A stretch of DNA of 64,000 nucleotides. It comes from Niastella sp. OAS944. GTDB lineage: Bacteria > Bacteroidota > Bacteroidia > Chitinophagales > Chitinophagaceae. Under the pieces are notes generated by a model that had not been told where the DNA came from, ran no database searches, and saw only the letters and a list, made by a program, of their open reading frames with translations. Below are positions 43,964 through 53,190 of this stretch, in pieces. Position 1 is the stretch's first letter. Each line of letters begins with the position of its first letter. The position numbers and the translations under genes were made by a program. The stretch covers positions 1,178,001-1,242,000 of the forward strand of contig JANUBW010000001.1 in assembly GCA_024809215.1 (NCBI GenBank), in the 5' to 3' direction.

Positions 43964-44551
43964 ATGAAAAACGTATTAATTATCGGCAGTGTGTTGGTAT
44001 TTACCACAACAACCGCGTTCTCACAAGAACTGATCTCATTGAATGAACCAATTTCATTTACAGGCCACAAAGTAAGTAAAGAGCAACGGGAAGAGAACCG
44101 CATCATAAGACGAGAGAAATCAGCCATTACACCTAATTATATTACCGAACAACATTTTCAAACCGATTTCCCCAATGCAACCAATGTAAGCTGGAAAAAA
44201 GCAGGATTTGAAGAGGCTTCTTTTACATTAGATGGAAAAGAGATGAAAGCCTTTTATGATTTTGATAATGAGCTAATAGGCACTACAACACCTGTAGATT
44301 ATAATACACTTCCCAAGGCAGCCCGCACTTATATAGAGAAACACTACAAAGGCTATTCGCCGCAACAGGTAATTATGTTCGACGACAATGAATACAACGA
44401 AAGTAATATGGTATTGTATGGCAATCCGTTTGACGATATTGACACTTATTTTATAGAACTATCGAACAATAACAAAACAATTGTGTTGCAGTCGAATATG
44501 GAGGGCCTGGTAAGCTACTTCAAGGATATATCTTACAGTAATGTTAAATAA
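43964..44551 (+). CDS. Secreted PepSY-like protein
   Basis: A 195-residue protein from MKNVLIIGSVLVFTTTTAFS, a clear signal peptide; an earlier ATG at 43832 lies in the terminator region and is rejected. The mature part has the PepSY-like (beta-lactamase-inhibitor-like) pattern of Bacteroidota: EQHFQTDFPNATNVSWKKAG, FEEASFTLDGKEMKAFYDFD and then LPKAARTYIEKHYKGYSPQQ. Such proteins are periplasmic and of unknown role. It is a single gene with its own terminator. Confidence 0.78.
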   Translation: MKNVLIIGSVLVFTTTTAFSQELISLNEPISFTGHKVSKEQREENRIIRREKSAITPNYITEQHFQTDFPNATNVSWKKAGFEEASFTLDGKEMKAFYDFDNELIGTTTPVDYNTLPKAARTYIEKHYKGYSPQQVIMFDDNEYNESNMVLYGNPFDDIDTYFIELSNNNKTIVLQSNMEGLVSYFKDISYSNVK

Positions 44552-44558
44552 CTTATAT

Positions 44559-44595
44559 AAGTACGGGTTTCCCTTTATATGAGGGAACCGTACTT
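44559..44595 (+). terminator. Terminator of the PepSY-like gene
   Basis: AAGTACGG / CCGTACTT with an inner GTTTCCCT / AGGGAAC continuation, directly after the stop codon. Confidence 0.65.
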
Positions 44596-44654
44596 AAAAT
44601 TATTTGTTATTCAACACAATTAATCATTGTATGCAAACGTCATTATAACAGTTT

Positions 44655-45158
44655 ATGAAAATGGTGACTATATTACTGGCAGAAGATAATTTGGTATTGG
44701 GCCTATTTGTAAAACGCGTATTACAACAGGCTGGCTACAGGGTTTGGTACTGTATGAATACGGCTGACGCATGGCAATATTACGCTGATAAAAATCCCGA
44801 CCTGGTGTTGTTGGACAATAATCAGTCGGCTGCCCGGACCAATTTTTTACTGGCAAATAAGATAAGGCAGGTAAATAAATTAGTGCCTATTGTTTTCCTT
44901 TCTGGTAAAACATATGAGGAAGAAATGTATAATAACATTTGGCCTAAACAAAGCAATGAACCAGCTGATATCAATATAGTAAGCGAAAAACAGTTGTTGG
45001 AAAACCTGCATAATATGTTACCGGTAGCGGCCCCACCCGTAGTTGTTGCGCCGGTGTATGATAAACAAAAGATGATGATGTGCGGGCCAGAAGATATAAT
45101 GATACTTACTTCTTTCTTTGAAGACTCTGTGCACCTGAAAGAGTATGTTCCGAATTAA
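44655..45158 (+). CDS. Stand-alone response-regulator receiver protein
   Basis: A 167-residue protein with a receiver domain: acidic pair E10-D11 in LLAEDN, phospho-acceptor D54 in LVLLDNN, and a FLSGK strand for the Ser/Thr switch. The C-terminal 45 residues (PVAAPPVVVAPVYDKQ and on) have no output domain. The conserved Lys is not in its usual context, so phosphorylation is probable but not certain. No kinase is adjacent. The stop codon abuts a long word-repeat hairpin. Confidence 0.8.
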   Translation: MKMVTILLAEDNLVLGLFVKRVLQQAGYRVWYCMNTADAWQYYADKNPDLVLLDNNQSAARTNFLLANKIRQVNKLVPIVFLSGKTYEEEMYNNIWPKQSNEPADINIVSEKQLLENLHNMLPVAAPPVVVAPVYDKQKMMMCGPEDIMILTSFFEDSVHLKEYVPN

Positions 45159-45338
45159 ATTCCAAATCTCAAGTTCCAAGATCCAAAAAATAAATTCCAA
45201 ATCTCAAGCACCAAGCTCCAAATAAATCTCAAGTAAAAGCCAAATTCCAAATCTCAAAAACTTTTCGATTTGGAATTTGGCTTTTGAATTTTATTTGGTT
45301 CTTGTGATTTGGTTCTTGTGATTTGAGATTGGAATTTA
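45157..45338. repeat. Long inverted word repeat CCAAATCTCAAG
   Basis: Left arm AATTCCAAATCTCAAGTTCC repeated with AAGCACCAAGCTCC variants; right arm ATTTGGAATTTGGCTTTTG and TTGTGATTTGAGATTGGAA. The arms are imperfect reverse complements over about 80 nt each. It fills the whole gap between two convergent genes and touches both stop codons. Confidence 0.85.
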
Positions 45339-46034
45339 GGAATTATAACCTTGCATAGAGCCCGGTACATTGACCATACTGTTCGTTTCAACAAAATCCT
45401 TAAACCCTCTTATCTCTTCTTCTAACATTCTTTTAAATACAGGTGTAAATAACCGGGCAACCTGTTCTCCGGCCCTTCCTAACGGTGCATGATATGTTAA
45501 AACAACATCAACTGTTGTACCTTGGCCGCCCAATGAATCGCGAAAACCTACTTTACCGGCATTATCGATAGATGAGCCGGGAAGGCTTTGCCAGGCGATC
45601 ATTTCACCTTCTCTTTCTTTTACGATCTCTGCATGCCATTGTATAGTGCCTACCTTACCAGGCAATTCCATTACCCAGTTGGAGTACAGTTCATCCTGTT
45701 CTTCTACCCGTTGTAAATGCCGCATAAACAAAGGCAGGTTCGATAAGTTGCGCCACATAGCATACACTTCTTCCCGTGGCTTATTTACCACCATTGACAC
45801 CCTGATGTTGAGTGACCGGCCCGCTGCTACTTTTTCAATAGACTGATACATTTCACCGAATGTACGTTTGCCGGCGATGCCTTTATAGGCAAGGAAACAA
45901 CCTACAGCAGCTTTTAAAAAACGATTGGAAGAATTTCGGTTAAATGCACTGCCTATTAACATAATTCCTCCAGCTACGGAAGCCACCCTTTGACAGGTAG
46001 CTGCGCTCATTAATTTGTCGCGATTGGTGTGCAT
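45336..46034 (-). CDS. SRPBCC-family (polyketide cyclase-like) protein
   Basis: A 232-residue protein. Residues about 1-55 contain a glycine-rich hydrophobic region (RVASVAGGIMLIGSAF, FLKAAVGCFLAYKGIAG) like DUF2892 membrane hairpins. Residues about 70-215 form an SRPBCC/START-like domain: NIRVSMVVNKPREEVYAMWR, LSNLPLFMRHLQRVEE and MIAWQSLPGSSIDNAGKVGF. The family binds lipids or other hydrophobic ligands; the substrate is unknown. It is a single gene. Confidence 0.78.
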   Translation of the reverse strand: MHTNRDKLMSAATCQRVASVAGGIMLIGSAFNRNSSNRFLKAAVGCFLAYKGIAGKRTFGEMYQSIEKVAAGRSLNIRVSMVVNKPREEVYAMWRNLSNLPLFMRHLQRVEEQDELYSNWVMELPGKVGTIQWHAEIVKEREGEMIAWQSLPGSSIDNAGKVGFRDSLGGQGTTVDVVLTYHAPLGRAGEQVARLFTPVFKRMLEEEIRGFKDFVETNSMVNVPGSMQGYNS

Positions 46035-46167
46035 AAGTATAATTTTAAGTGGATAGTATTATTGAATAGCATTAAGCATCAAAATACTATACCACCCAAC
46101 TTGGGGGTACAAGCGTTACCTATATTGCCTGAGGGAGTAAATTGTGGCCTTTTTTCTACAAAGGGAA

Positions 46168-46262
46168 TCAATTGGCAATTGACAATAGACAATTGGCAAG
46201 GGCTTACCAATGTTGAACACCCCAATTGTTTGCATATTGCTCATTGCCTATTGCCTATTGTT
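46168..46262. repeat. Inverted word repeat CAATTGGCAATTGAC
   Basis: Left arm CAATTGGCAATTGACAATAG, ACAATTGGCAA; right arm CATTGCCTATTGCCTATTG. The right arm runs into the last codons and stop of the beta-barrel gene (46255). Confidence 0.7.
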
Positions 46263-48675
46263 TTATCCTTCCGTTCTCATTTTCAAGCGCTGAACTTCTG
46301 CTGCGCGGCCCTTTCACATTGCTGTTGTCGGAAAATTTATAGGTGAAGTTTATTCTTATCTGCCTTGTTTCCCAATAGCTGTAGCTTTCCATGCTAAAAC
46401 CATCAAAGCGTTGTATCGACCAGGCTTTGGTACCTTTATATATATCATTAACTGCCAACCGTACTATTGCTTTGTTCTTCAGGAAAGACCTTTGCAAGCC
46501 GACATCAACCTGGCTTGTTCCCCTGTAAACTTCATTGGCTCCTGTTAAACGTTTTGTATTCACATAGCCCGAAAGTTCAGCAGTGAAGCCATAAGGTAAT
46601 TTAAACCGTTGCTGCAAATTAATTCTGGCAGCCAGCTGTTTTAACTGCAGGTGTCTATAACTATCAAAAGATACTTTGTTGTAAATATGGAACAGGGTGC
46701 CGTTAAAAGTAATGTCCCACCATTTTGCCGGCGTTACATTTTGGGTAGCTGTTAATGAAAAACTTTGCTGCACACCCAGGTTCCTGGGTATCATTACAAT
46801 TTTTGTAACGTTGAGAGTATCTGTGATCCTGCTGCTATACTGACTGGTATGGGCATAGTTCAAACTAATAATTGTTGCACTTTTGAAAACATATTGCAAT
46901 GATGCGCGATGGCTTAGTTGTGGTTGCAAAAACGGATTGCCCTGCCAAAAAGAAAGCTCATCCAATAAGTATACAAAAGGATTCAGGTCCTGGTAGGCCG
47001 GCCGGTCGATACGTCTTGAATACGACAAAGAAAAACTATGGTTTTGCCGTGGCCTTACCGAAACACTAAAAGAAGGGAACAGGTTGCTGTAGTTGCGATC
47101 AATTGCTTGTACAGAATCTTTACCATTCGTTGTAAAACGCAAGGTGCCGTTGGCCGAAGTGTTTTCGACCCGCACACCACCCTGTATAACCCACTTACCT
47201 ATTTCCTTTTTATAGTTTATATAACCACTGCTTATTTGTTCATTGAACCGGAAGGTATTTGAGCGGCGATCATCGAGACTATCCTTACCAGCCAGCACAT
47301 GATAAAAACCGGCATTGTTATCGGACCTGATCCCTGAATATTTGGCCCCGGCCTCAAATGTTCCCTTTGCCAACGGGGTGGTATAATCAAACTTAAACGC
47401 TTTTAGGTTGATGCGGATGCCGTTCAATGAACGATATAAATTCTGATCTAATATTTGATCGCCTTTATCGGTATAAATATTTGACTGAAGATTACTGTTG
47501 TCTTTTTTAAAATACCCATAATCAGCATCAAAGTTGAACATTTTGCCCGAAGCGTCTTCATACCTGTAGTTCACATTTGCATTATAACGGCTGGTTTGCT
47601 GAAAATAATAATCATTAACCGCGGTAAGCTTTTGCACAAGACCTGAGTCGGGAGCCGAAATATTAGTACGGGTATCGGTTATACCACCGCCAAAAACAAA
47701 ATTGGAATTTAATAAAATACCGATCGTATTCTTTTTGTCAAGGTTGTAATCGAGGCCAATACGGCCGCCCATTTTTTTTCTTTTATCGGTATCATCGGTA
47801 GCACTGTTGTAGCCCTTATTGTTCTGCAACCTGTTTGACCCGTATATATAATTATAGTTCCCTAAATAATGGTTGTAAGCACCGTAAATATTGTATTTGT
47901 TTCTGCGGTAATTAAATGCAACATCAAGATTTTGTTTAGTTGAAACGCCATAGGCCAGGCCGGTAGTTACAGTAGCATTAAAACCTTTTACCTGCGACTT
48001 CAATGTTTTTATATTGATGATGCCGGCAGTACCCGCAGCGTCATATTTAGCGGTTGGACTGTTTATTATTTCTATTGATTTGATTTCAGCAGCCGGCATT
48101 GTTTTTAACAGATCTGCTATTTCTTTGCCGGAGAGATAGGTTTGTTTGCCATCAATGGTAATTAAAGCCCCGCCCCTGCCATTGAGCATAATATTATTAT
48201 CATTGTTTACCGAAATGCCCGGCGCCTTTTTCAGTGCCTCCAGCGCACTTATTCCCTGCGCATCGATGCTTTTACTTACATTGTATACGATGTTGTTGCC
48301 ATTCAGTTCTATTAAATTGGGTTTTGCCCGTACCACTATCTGTTCCAACTCCTTACCGGCTACCAGCAGCTTTATTTTACCAAAATCTTTGGAGCTTAGC
48401 GAAAACACTTCGGAGCTGTATGTCTTATAACCTGTGTGGCTTATCAATAAAGAGTAAGTACCTGGTATACTGTAAGAAAAATAAAAATAGCCGCTGCTAT
48501 CGGCCGAAGCAACAATCACCTGTTTATTATCCTTACCGAGCAACGCAACCGTTGCCAGTGGTAGTTGTTTTTCTTCATTACCAACAACCTGCCCCGTGAG
48601 TTTATAAACGGGCTGGGCGGCGAGCCCTGTTGCGATCATGATAACAATAACGAATACAAGTGAAACTATTCTCAT
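46255..48675 (-). CDS. Outer-membrane beta-barrel receptor (TonB-dependent-like)
   Basis: An 806-residue protein with a signal peptide (MRIVSLVFVIVIMIATGLAA), an N-terminal carboxypeptidase-regulatory-like domain (YKLTGQVVGNEEKQLPLATV), a plug domain (NNIVYNVSKSIDAQGISALE; GGALITIDGKQTYL; GTAGIINIKT) and a barrel of the OMP_b-brl_3 class ending near RQIRINFTYKFSD. It is not of the SusC type and has no SusD partner. Its ligand is unknown. The last residues (ENENGRIKQ) run into a word repeat. Confidence 0.88.
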   Translation of the reverse strand: MRIVSLVFVIVIMIATGLAAQPVYKLTGQVVGNEEKQLPLATVALLGKDNKQVIVASADSSGYFYFSYSIPGTYSLLISHTGYKTYSSEVFSLSSKDFGKIKLLVAGKELEQIVVRAKPNLIELNGNNIVYNVSKSIDAQGISALEALKKAPGISVNNDNNIMLNGRGGALITIDGKQTYLSGKEIADLLKTMPAAEIKSIEIINSPTAKYDAAGTAGIINIKTLKSQVKGFNATVTTGLAYGVSTKQNLDVAFNYRRNKYNIYGAYNHYLGNYNYIYGSNRLQNNKGYNSATDDTDKRKKMGGRIGLDYNLDKKNTIGILLNSNFVFGGGITDTRTNISAPDSGLVQKLTAVNDYYFQQTSRYNANVNYRYEDASGKMFNFDADYGYFKKDNSNLQSNIYTDKGDQILDQNLYRSLNGIRINLKAFKFDYTTPLAKGTFEAGAKYSGIRSDNNAGFYHVLAGKDSLDDRRSNTFRFNEQISSGYINYKKEIGKWVIQGGVRVENTSANGTLRFTTNGKDSVQAIDRNYSNLFPSFSVSVRPRQNHSFSLSYSRRIDRPAYQDLNPFVYLLDELSFWQGNPFLQPQLSHRASLQYVFKSATIISLNYAHTSQYSSRITDTLNVTKIVMIPRNLGVQQSFSLTATQNVTPAKWWDITFNGTLFHIYNKVSFDSYRHLQLKQLAARINLQQRFKLPYGFTAELSGYVNTKRLTGANEVYRGTSQVDVGLQRSFLKNKAIVRLAVNDIYKGTKAWSIQRFDGFSMESYSYWETRQIRINFTYKFSDNSNVKGPRSRSSALENENGRIKQ

Positions 48676-48796
48676 AGGCCTAAATTTCGAGTATGCATAC
48701 CTGCAAAAGATACGTAAATACTGAAAATGGAAGCCAATTTATATTCTAACAGTGGTGTTATTTAAAAACATCTGCCAGTTTTTGCGGGCAGCTATA

Positions 48797-48956
48797 TATA
48801 AATGGGCAATTGACAACAGGTAATTGGCAGGAATATCTAAACCAATAGGCAATTGACAATTGGCAATTAGCAATGGTTCCCGAATTTTAAGCACGCTGAC
48901 TGTTTGCCAATTGAATATTTCATATTGCCCATTTCCTATTGACTATTGATCAATCG
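48797..48956. repeat. Inverted word repeat GGCAATTGACAAT with shared core
   Basis: Arms GGGCAATTGACAACAGGTAA, GGCAATTGACAATTGGC and TTGCCAATTGAATATTTC, CATATTGCCCATTTCC. The centre ATTTTAAGCACGCTGACTG is nearly the same as ATTTTAGCACGCTGAAC in the TGGTGAGTGG repeats at 22.7 and 34.6 kb. The right arm reaches the moaC-moaB stop codon. Confidence 0.75.
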
Positions 48957-49861
48957 TGCCGCATGCCTTCGGCTACTTTAAAAATATGAAAGATGTAAGG
49001 GAACAAGGCATCCATCGATTCTTCGGTGCCTTTGGTTGAACCGGGCAGGGTGATCACCAGCGTGTTCTCAACAAAGCCGGCAATACCACGCGATAACATG
49101 GCGTACGGTGTGCGTTGCTGGCCATACTGGCGTGCCGCTTCCATAATACCGGGCACGGTACGATCGAGTAATGGACCGATGGCTTCAGGTGTTACATCGC
49201 GGGGACTTAAACCGGTGCCACCGGTAAATAAAATGAGGTTGTATTTTTCGCTTACCAGTTGTTTTACGGTTGACTGAATAGCATCTATTTCATCGGGGAT
49301 GATCTTATACAAACCGGCGTTGAGGTTGAACTGTTTTAGTTTATTCAGGATCACTTTACCGGCGCGGTCTTCTTTATCACCAGCGGAAATACTATCGCTG
49401 CAAACAACAACGGCACAAAGAAAGTTCCTGATCAATGAATCCTTAAAGTCGGTTTTGCCGCCTTTTTTATTCAGGAGTTTTATAGTGCTGATCTCAATTT
49501 CTTTATCAATTGGTTTCAGCATATCGTACATGGTTAAAGCAGTTACCGATGCACCATGCATGGCTTCCACTTCAACACCCGTTTTATAGATTGTATGTAC
49601 CTCTACCGTTACAACTATATTTAACCCATCGATAGCATGGCTTACAGCTGCATATTCTACCGGTAAAGGATGACAATCGGGAATTACATCACTTGTTTTT
49701 TTTATGGCCAGCAAACCTGCCGCACGGCTAAACTCAAACACATCGCCCTTGGGCACTTTGCGTTGTTGTATGGCTTCAATGGTTTCCTGCTTGCTTACCT
49801 TAACTATAGCAGTAGCTGTTGCCTGGCGTAAACTGGAGACTTTATTAGTAATACTATTCAT
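48950..49861 (-). CDS. MoaC-MoaB fusion (molybdopterin biosynthesis)
   Basis: A 303-residue two-domain protein. Residues about 1-150 are MoaC-like, converting the GTP-derived intermediate to cyclic pyranopterin monophosphate with MoaA (KGDVFEFSRAAG, CHPLPVEYA, VEVEAMHGASVTALTMYDM). Residues about 155-303 are MoaB/MogA-like, adenylylating molybdopterin (VVVCSDSISAGDKEDRAGK, LILFTGGTGLSPRDVTPEAI). The fusion is known in Bacteroidota. It lies at the 3' end of the Moco cluster; the stop lies within a word repeat. Confidence 0.94.
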   Translation of the reverse strand: MNSITNKVSSLRQATATAIVKVSKQETIEAIQQRKVPKGDVFEFSRAAGLLAIKKTSDVIPDCHPLPVEYAAVSHAIDGLNIVVTVEVHTIYKTGVEVEAMHGASVTALTMYDMLKPIDKEIEISTIKLLNKKGGKTDFKDSLIRNFLCAVVVCSDSISAGDKEDRAGKVILNKLKQFNLNAGLYKIIPDEIDAIQSTVKQLVSEKYNLILFTGGTGLSPRDVTPEAIGPLLDRTVPGIMEAARQYGQQRTPYAMLSRGIAGFVENTLVITLPGSTKGTEESMDALFPYIFHIFKVAEGMRHD

Positions 49862-49884
49862 TCTTTGTAATCGATCTGTTGTTA

Positions 49885-49929
49885 TTAGTGTTCACTCGTC
49901 AACTCGTCAACTTGTTAACTTGTTAACTA
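49885..49929. repeat. Word repeat CAACTCGTCAACTTGTTAAC
   Basis: CACTCGTCAACTCGTCAACTT then GTTAACTTGTTAACTAC, a 9-10 bp periodic word of the GTTGATAAGTTGAC type. It lies between moaE and the moaC-moaB gene, at the moaE stop codon. Confidence 0.6.
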
Positions 49930-50373
49930 CTTATTCTCTTTCCATTGATAACTTTCATCTTCGAAAACCTCTTTCCCCCAAATGGGAAGCTCCGCCTTCA
50001 GCCTTTCAACTATTTCATTACAAGCTTCAATAGCTGCTTTTCGGTGTGCCGATGAGGTGAACACAAACAAACAAATTTCACCGGCGGCAATTTTACCTAA
50101 GCTATGATGCACATGCATACATACAAGTGGATATTTGGCAAAGATCTCTTCCCGTATCACATGCATTTTTTCCAGCGCCATTTCCTCATAGGCGGTATAC
50201 TCTATTGCCTTTACCGTATTGCCCTCTATTACATCGGCACGCACCTGCCCCAGAAAAATGCTATGCCCGCCAATATTTGTTTTTGTATTGTGCTTTTGTA
50301 TGCTATCGGCAATAAACGAAGGTGCAATAGGCCCCTGGGTGAATATGTTCTTTGGTTTGCGTTCTGTGATCAT
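49927..50373 (-). CDS. moaE: Molybdopterin synthase large subunit
   Basis: A 148-residue MoaE protein: GGHSIFLGQVRADVIEGNTV, IEYTAYEEMALEKM, VCMHVHHSLGKIAAGEICLF, SSAHRKAAIEAC and the C-terminal LPIWGKEVFED carrying the conserved Lys that binds substrate. With MoaD it inserts the dithiolene sulfurs. It is 27 bp from moaD. Confidence 0.94.
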   Translation of the reverse strand: MITERKPKNIFTQGPIAPSFIADSIQKHNTKTNIGGHSIFLGQVRADVIEGNTVKAIEYTAYEEMALEKMHVIREEIFAKYPLVCMHVHHSLGKIAAGEICLFVFTSSAHRKAAIEACNEIVERLKAELPIWGKEVFEDESYQWKENK

Positions 50374-50400
50374 GAGTAACTTTTTTTTGTATGTACTTAT

Positions 50401-50634
50401 TTACCCACCGGCGAATGGTGGCAATAAAGCCACCGTATTGTTGCCCGATAATGTGGTATGCCCCGTTACAATTTGCTTGTCAACGGCAATGATGTATGGC
50501 TTATTCACCAGCGCGGGATATCGTTGATTCAATTGTTCAATCAAATCGCTGGTATCTGCAGCACTATCAATGGTTACGGGATTATGTCCCATAATATCTG
50601 TTAGCTGTCCAAACACAATTACCTGTACGGCCAT
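50401..50634 (-). CDS. moaD: Molybdopterin synthase sulfur-carrier subunit
   Basis: A 77-residue ubiquitin-fold protein ending in the GG tail (ALLPPFAGG) that carries the thiocarboxylate for molybdopterin synthase. The N-terminus MAVQVIVFGQLTDIMG fits the family. It is upstream of moaE. Confidence 0.93.
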   Translation of the reverse strand: MAVQVIVFGQLTDIMGHNPVTIDSAADTSDLIEQLNQRYPALVNKPYIIAVDKQIVTGHTTLSGNNTVALLPPFAGG

Positions 50635-50702
50635 ACAATATGATTTATTACTACAAATTTACTTAATTCCTATAAAAGGGTATATGTACCATCTGTTACC
50701 TG

Positions 50703-50866
50703 GCTAAATCCCAAATTCCAAATCTCAAGTTCCAAATAAAAAAATCTCAAATTCCAAATCTCAAGTTCCAAATAAAATACAAATCTCAAATTTCAAAACT
50801 CAATAACTGAACAACTGAATAACTTAAAACTAAGAACTAAAAACAGAGAACTGAGAACTCAGAATT
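50703..50866. repeat. Word repeats CCAAATCTCAAG and AACTGAGAACT
   Basis: AAATTCCAAATCTCAAGTTC occurs twice at 50713-50770, then CAATAACTGAACAACTGAATAACT and AACTAAGAACTAAAAACAG, AGAACTGAGAACTCAGAA. It lies between moaD and moeA and touches the moeA stop codon. Confidence 0.75.
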
Positions 50867-52046
50867 ATGAGATCAAATGAACCTCTACTTCTTCCCCAAC
50901 TGCATATTCCATTTTTTCTTCGGGCAAAACCACCAAACAGTTAGCCATGGCAAAAGACCTTAGCCGGTACGATTCCTGCGAATCGAGCGGCGCAACGGTT
51001 TGCCCATCATAATATCCCTTTAAGAAGAAAGTGAGCGCAGCCGTTTTTGACCAGGCTTTTGACAGTGGTACTTTTATGCCGGGCACCACCGGTTTCAATT
51101 GCATCAACTGTTCCAGCGCAGGTATTACATATTCGTAAAAACAGGTAAGCACCGATGAGGGGTTGCCCGGTAAACCAAACACCCATTTTTTTCCTTTGGT
51201 ACCAACAAACAAAGGTTTACCCGGCCGTTGTTTTAATTTATGAAACAGGGTGACTACGCCACAGGCAGCCGCCGCTTCGGGTACAAAATCATAATTACCT
51301 ACGCTTACACCACCCGTCAGTAACACTACATCACTATTGTCTAATGCGTATTTCAAAGTATCCTTTACTACCTGCAAATCGTCCTTTGCTTCAAACACCG
51401 GCACCTCTACAATTTGTAATAACTGCAAAGCAGCACGCAACTGAAAGGAATTGCATTCATATACCTGTCCGTGCAACAAGGCCTTGCCCGGTTGCTGCAA
51501 CTCATTGCCGGTAACTATAATGCTCATTACCGGTGTAGGATACACCAACACTTCCGATACACCGGTAGTTGCCAAAAAACCCACAGCCGCCGGCGTTAGT
51601 TTATCGCCTTTAGCCAGCATGAGCTCACCGGCTTTTATTTCAGAACCAATTAGCCGCACGTTGAGGCCTGGTTTCAACTGATCATCTGCAATATGCAGCT
51701 GGCCATTCTTCACTTCTACCTTTTCCTGCATCACAACCGTATCGGCACCGGCAGGTACAGGTGCGCCGGTAAAGATGCGTATTGCCTGGTTAGCCTGTAA
51801 TACCAATGATTCAGGAGCGCCTGCAGGCACTTCGCCCTGTATGGTAAGGGTTTTATGCAATTCATAACCGGCAAACGATAAGGCATAGCCGTCCATGGCC
51901 GATTGTTCAAATGCAGGAATATCAGTGAAAGCCGTTACATCGGCGGCCAGCACGCGGCCTACGGCCTGTTGTAATGGAATGGTAACCGGCGTCAATGCAG
52001 TGGCATTGGCGCGGATCATATTTTTTGCTTCTGTTACAGAAATCAT
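50865..52046 (-). CDS. moeA: Molybdopterin molybdenumtransferase
   Basis: A 393-residue MoeA protein that inserts molybdate into adenylylated molybdopterin. Motifs: DIPAFEQSAMDGYAL, RIFTGAPVPAGADTVVMQE, VNVRLIGSEIKAGELML-like DVRxxGxD/E region, TTGVSEVLVYPTPVMSIIVT, LTGGVSVGNYDFVPEA and VFGLPGNPSSVLTCF. It lies 10 bp downstream of moaA. Confidence 0.95.
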   Translation of the reverse strand: MISVTEAKNMIRANATALTPVTIPLQQAVGRVLAADVTAFTDIPAFEQSAMDGYALSFAGYELHKTLTIQGEVPAGAPESLVLQANQAIRIFTGAPVPAGADTVVMQEKVEVKNGQLHIADDQLKPGLNVRLIGSEIKAGELMLAKGDKLTPAAVGFLATTGVSEVLVYPTPVMSIIVTGNELQQPGKALLHGQVYECNSFQLRAALQLLQIVEVPVFEAKDDLQVVKDTLKYALDNSDVVLLTGGVSVGNYDFVPEAAAACGVVTLFHKLKQRPGKPLFVGTKGKKWVFGLPGNPSSVLTCFYEYVIPALEQLMQLKPVVPGIKVPLSKAWSKTAALTFFLKGYYDGQTVAPLDSQESYRLRSFAMANCLVVLPEEKMEYAVGEEVEVHLIS

Positions 52047-52056
52047 GTTGCTGGTA

Positions 52057-53037
52057 TTAACCTCCGATGGTGATCATGCTACGGTTTTGAATAGCACTGG
52101 CTTCCAGGTGCTCAAAGTCGGTCGTGAGCTGTCCGCCCAGTTCTTTCTTCTTGGCATGAATACTTTGGCGGATCAACGGAGCAATATCGCCCCCATTGCG
52201 TAAAGTGGTAAGCAGATCGGTTTCTTCCTGTGAAAAAAGACAATTTTTCATTTTGCCATCTGCGGTCAGGCGCATGCGGTTGCAGGTACTGCAAAAAGGT
52301 GCGCTCATAGTACTGATAACAGCAAAAGTGCCGGCGTGGCCCGGAACCAGGTATTTTTTAGCAGTGTCGTTTGGTTCTCCTTTTAATGGGAGAATGGAAT
52401 ACTCTGCTCCTACTATTTGTAATATTTGTTGCCAGGTGAGTACTTTGTTGCTCGTCCACCGGTTGCCCTGAAACGGCATGAACTCAATAAAGCGAACATG
52501 AACGGGGCTGTTCTTTGTCCAGGCAACAAAATCATTGATCTCATGATCGTTGAAATCTTTCATTACTACCACATTCACTTTGGCGCGAATGTCGTTTTGG
52601 AGCAACAGTTGAATATTATCGTACACCCGTTGGAACTGATCGCGGCGGGTGATGAGTTGAAATTTATCGGCCTGTAAGGTATCTAAGCTAACATTGAGTG
52701 AAGTGATGCCTGCCTGTTTTAAGGTTGGCATAAATTCATGCAGGCGGGCGCCGTTGGTAGTGAGCGTTAATGTAACGGGCAGTTTCGACAGGGCCAGTAT
52801 GATGTCAGCGGCATCTTTCCGTACCAACGGTTCGCCACCGGTAAGGCGGATCTTTTTCACCCCCATGCTCACAAATGTTTTCGCTATTGCCTCAATTTCG
52901 TTTGCCTGCATCAGTTTTGAAGCGGGCGTAAACTCATACTCCTCTTCCGGCATACAATAGAAACAGCGAAAATTACAATTGTCGGTCAATGAAATCCGCA
53001 AATAGTCGTGCACCCTGTTAAACTGATCAAGTATCAT
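52057..53037 (-). CDS. moaA: GTP 3',8-cyclase (radical SAM)
   Basis: A 326-residue MoaA protein. The radical-SAM cluster CNFRCFYCMP is near residues 22-31; GGEPLVRKD binds SAM; the C-terminal cluster ligands are CSTCNRMRLTADGKMKNC; it ends in GG (MITIGG), needed for activity. It starts molybdopterin synthesis from GTP, with MoaC. It is translated just upstream of moeA. Confidence 0.96.
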   Translation of the reverse strand: MILDQFNRVHDYLRISLTDNCNFRCFYCMPEEEYEFTPASKLMQANEIEAIAKTFVSMGVKKIRLTGGEPLVRKDAADIILALSKLPVTLTLTTNGARLHEFMPTLKQAGITSLNVSLDTLQADKFQLITRRDQFQRVYDNIQLLLQNDIRAKVNVVVMKDFNDHEINDFVAWTKNSPVHVRFIEFMPFQGNRWTSNKVLTWQQILQIVGAEYSILPLKGEPNDTAKKYLVPGHAGTFAVISTMSAPFCSTCNRMRLTADGKMKNCLFSQEETDLLTTLRNGGDIAPLIRQSIHAKKKELGGQLTTDFEHLEASAIQNRSMITIGG

Positions 53038-53049
53038 TATCCGTAAAGT

Positions 53050-53190
53050 TAGCTTAAAGTTGATAAGTTGACAAGTTGATAGTGTTGATAAAGGTCCTCA
53101 ATTCGAAAAGTCTAAGTAATTGCAGACTAATAACTTTAATGGCTGTTTTACCTTTATCAACTTTATAAACTCTATCAACTTATCAACCTG
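53050..53190. repeat. Inverted word repeat GTTGATAAGTTGAC
   Basis: Left arm AAAGTTGATAAGTTGACAAG, TTGATAGTGTTGATAAAGG; right arm CCTTTATCAACTTTATAAAC, TCTATCAACTTATCAACC. The right arm encodes the last codons and stop of the mocA-like gene (NRLIS then TGA). Confidence 0.85.
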
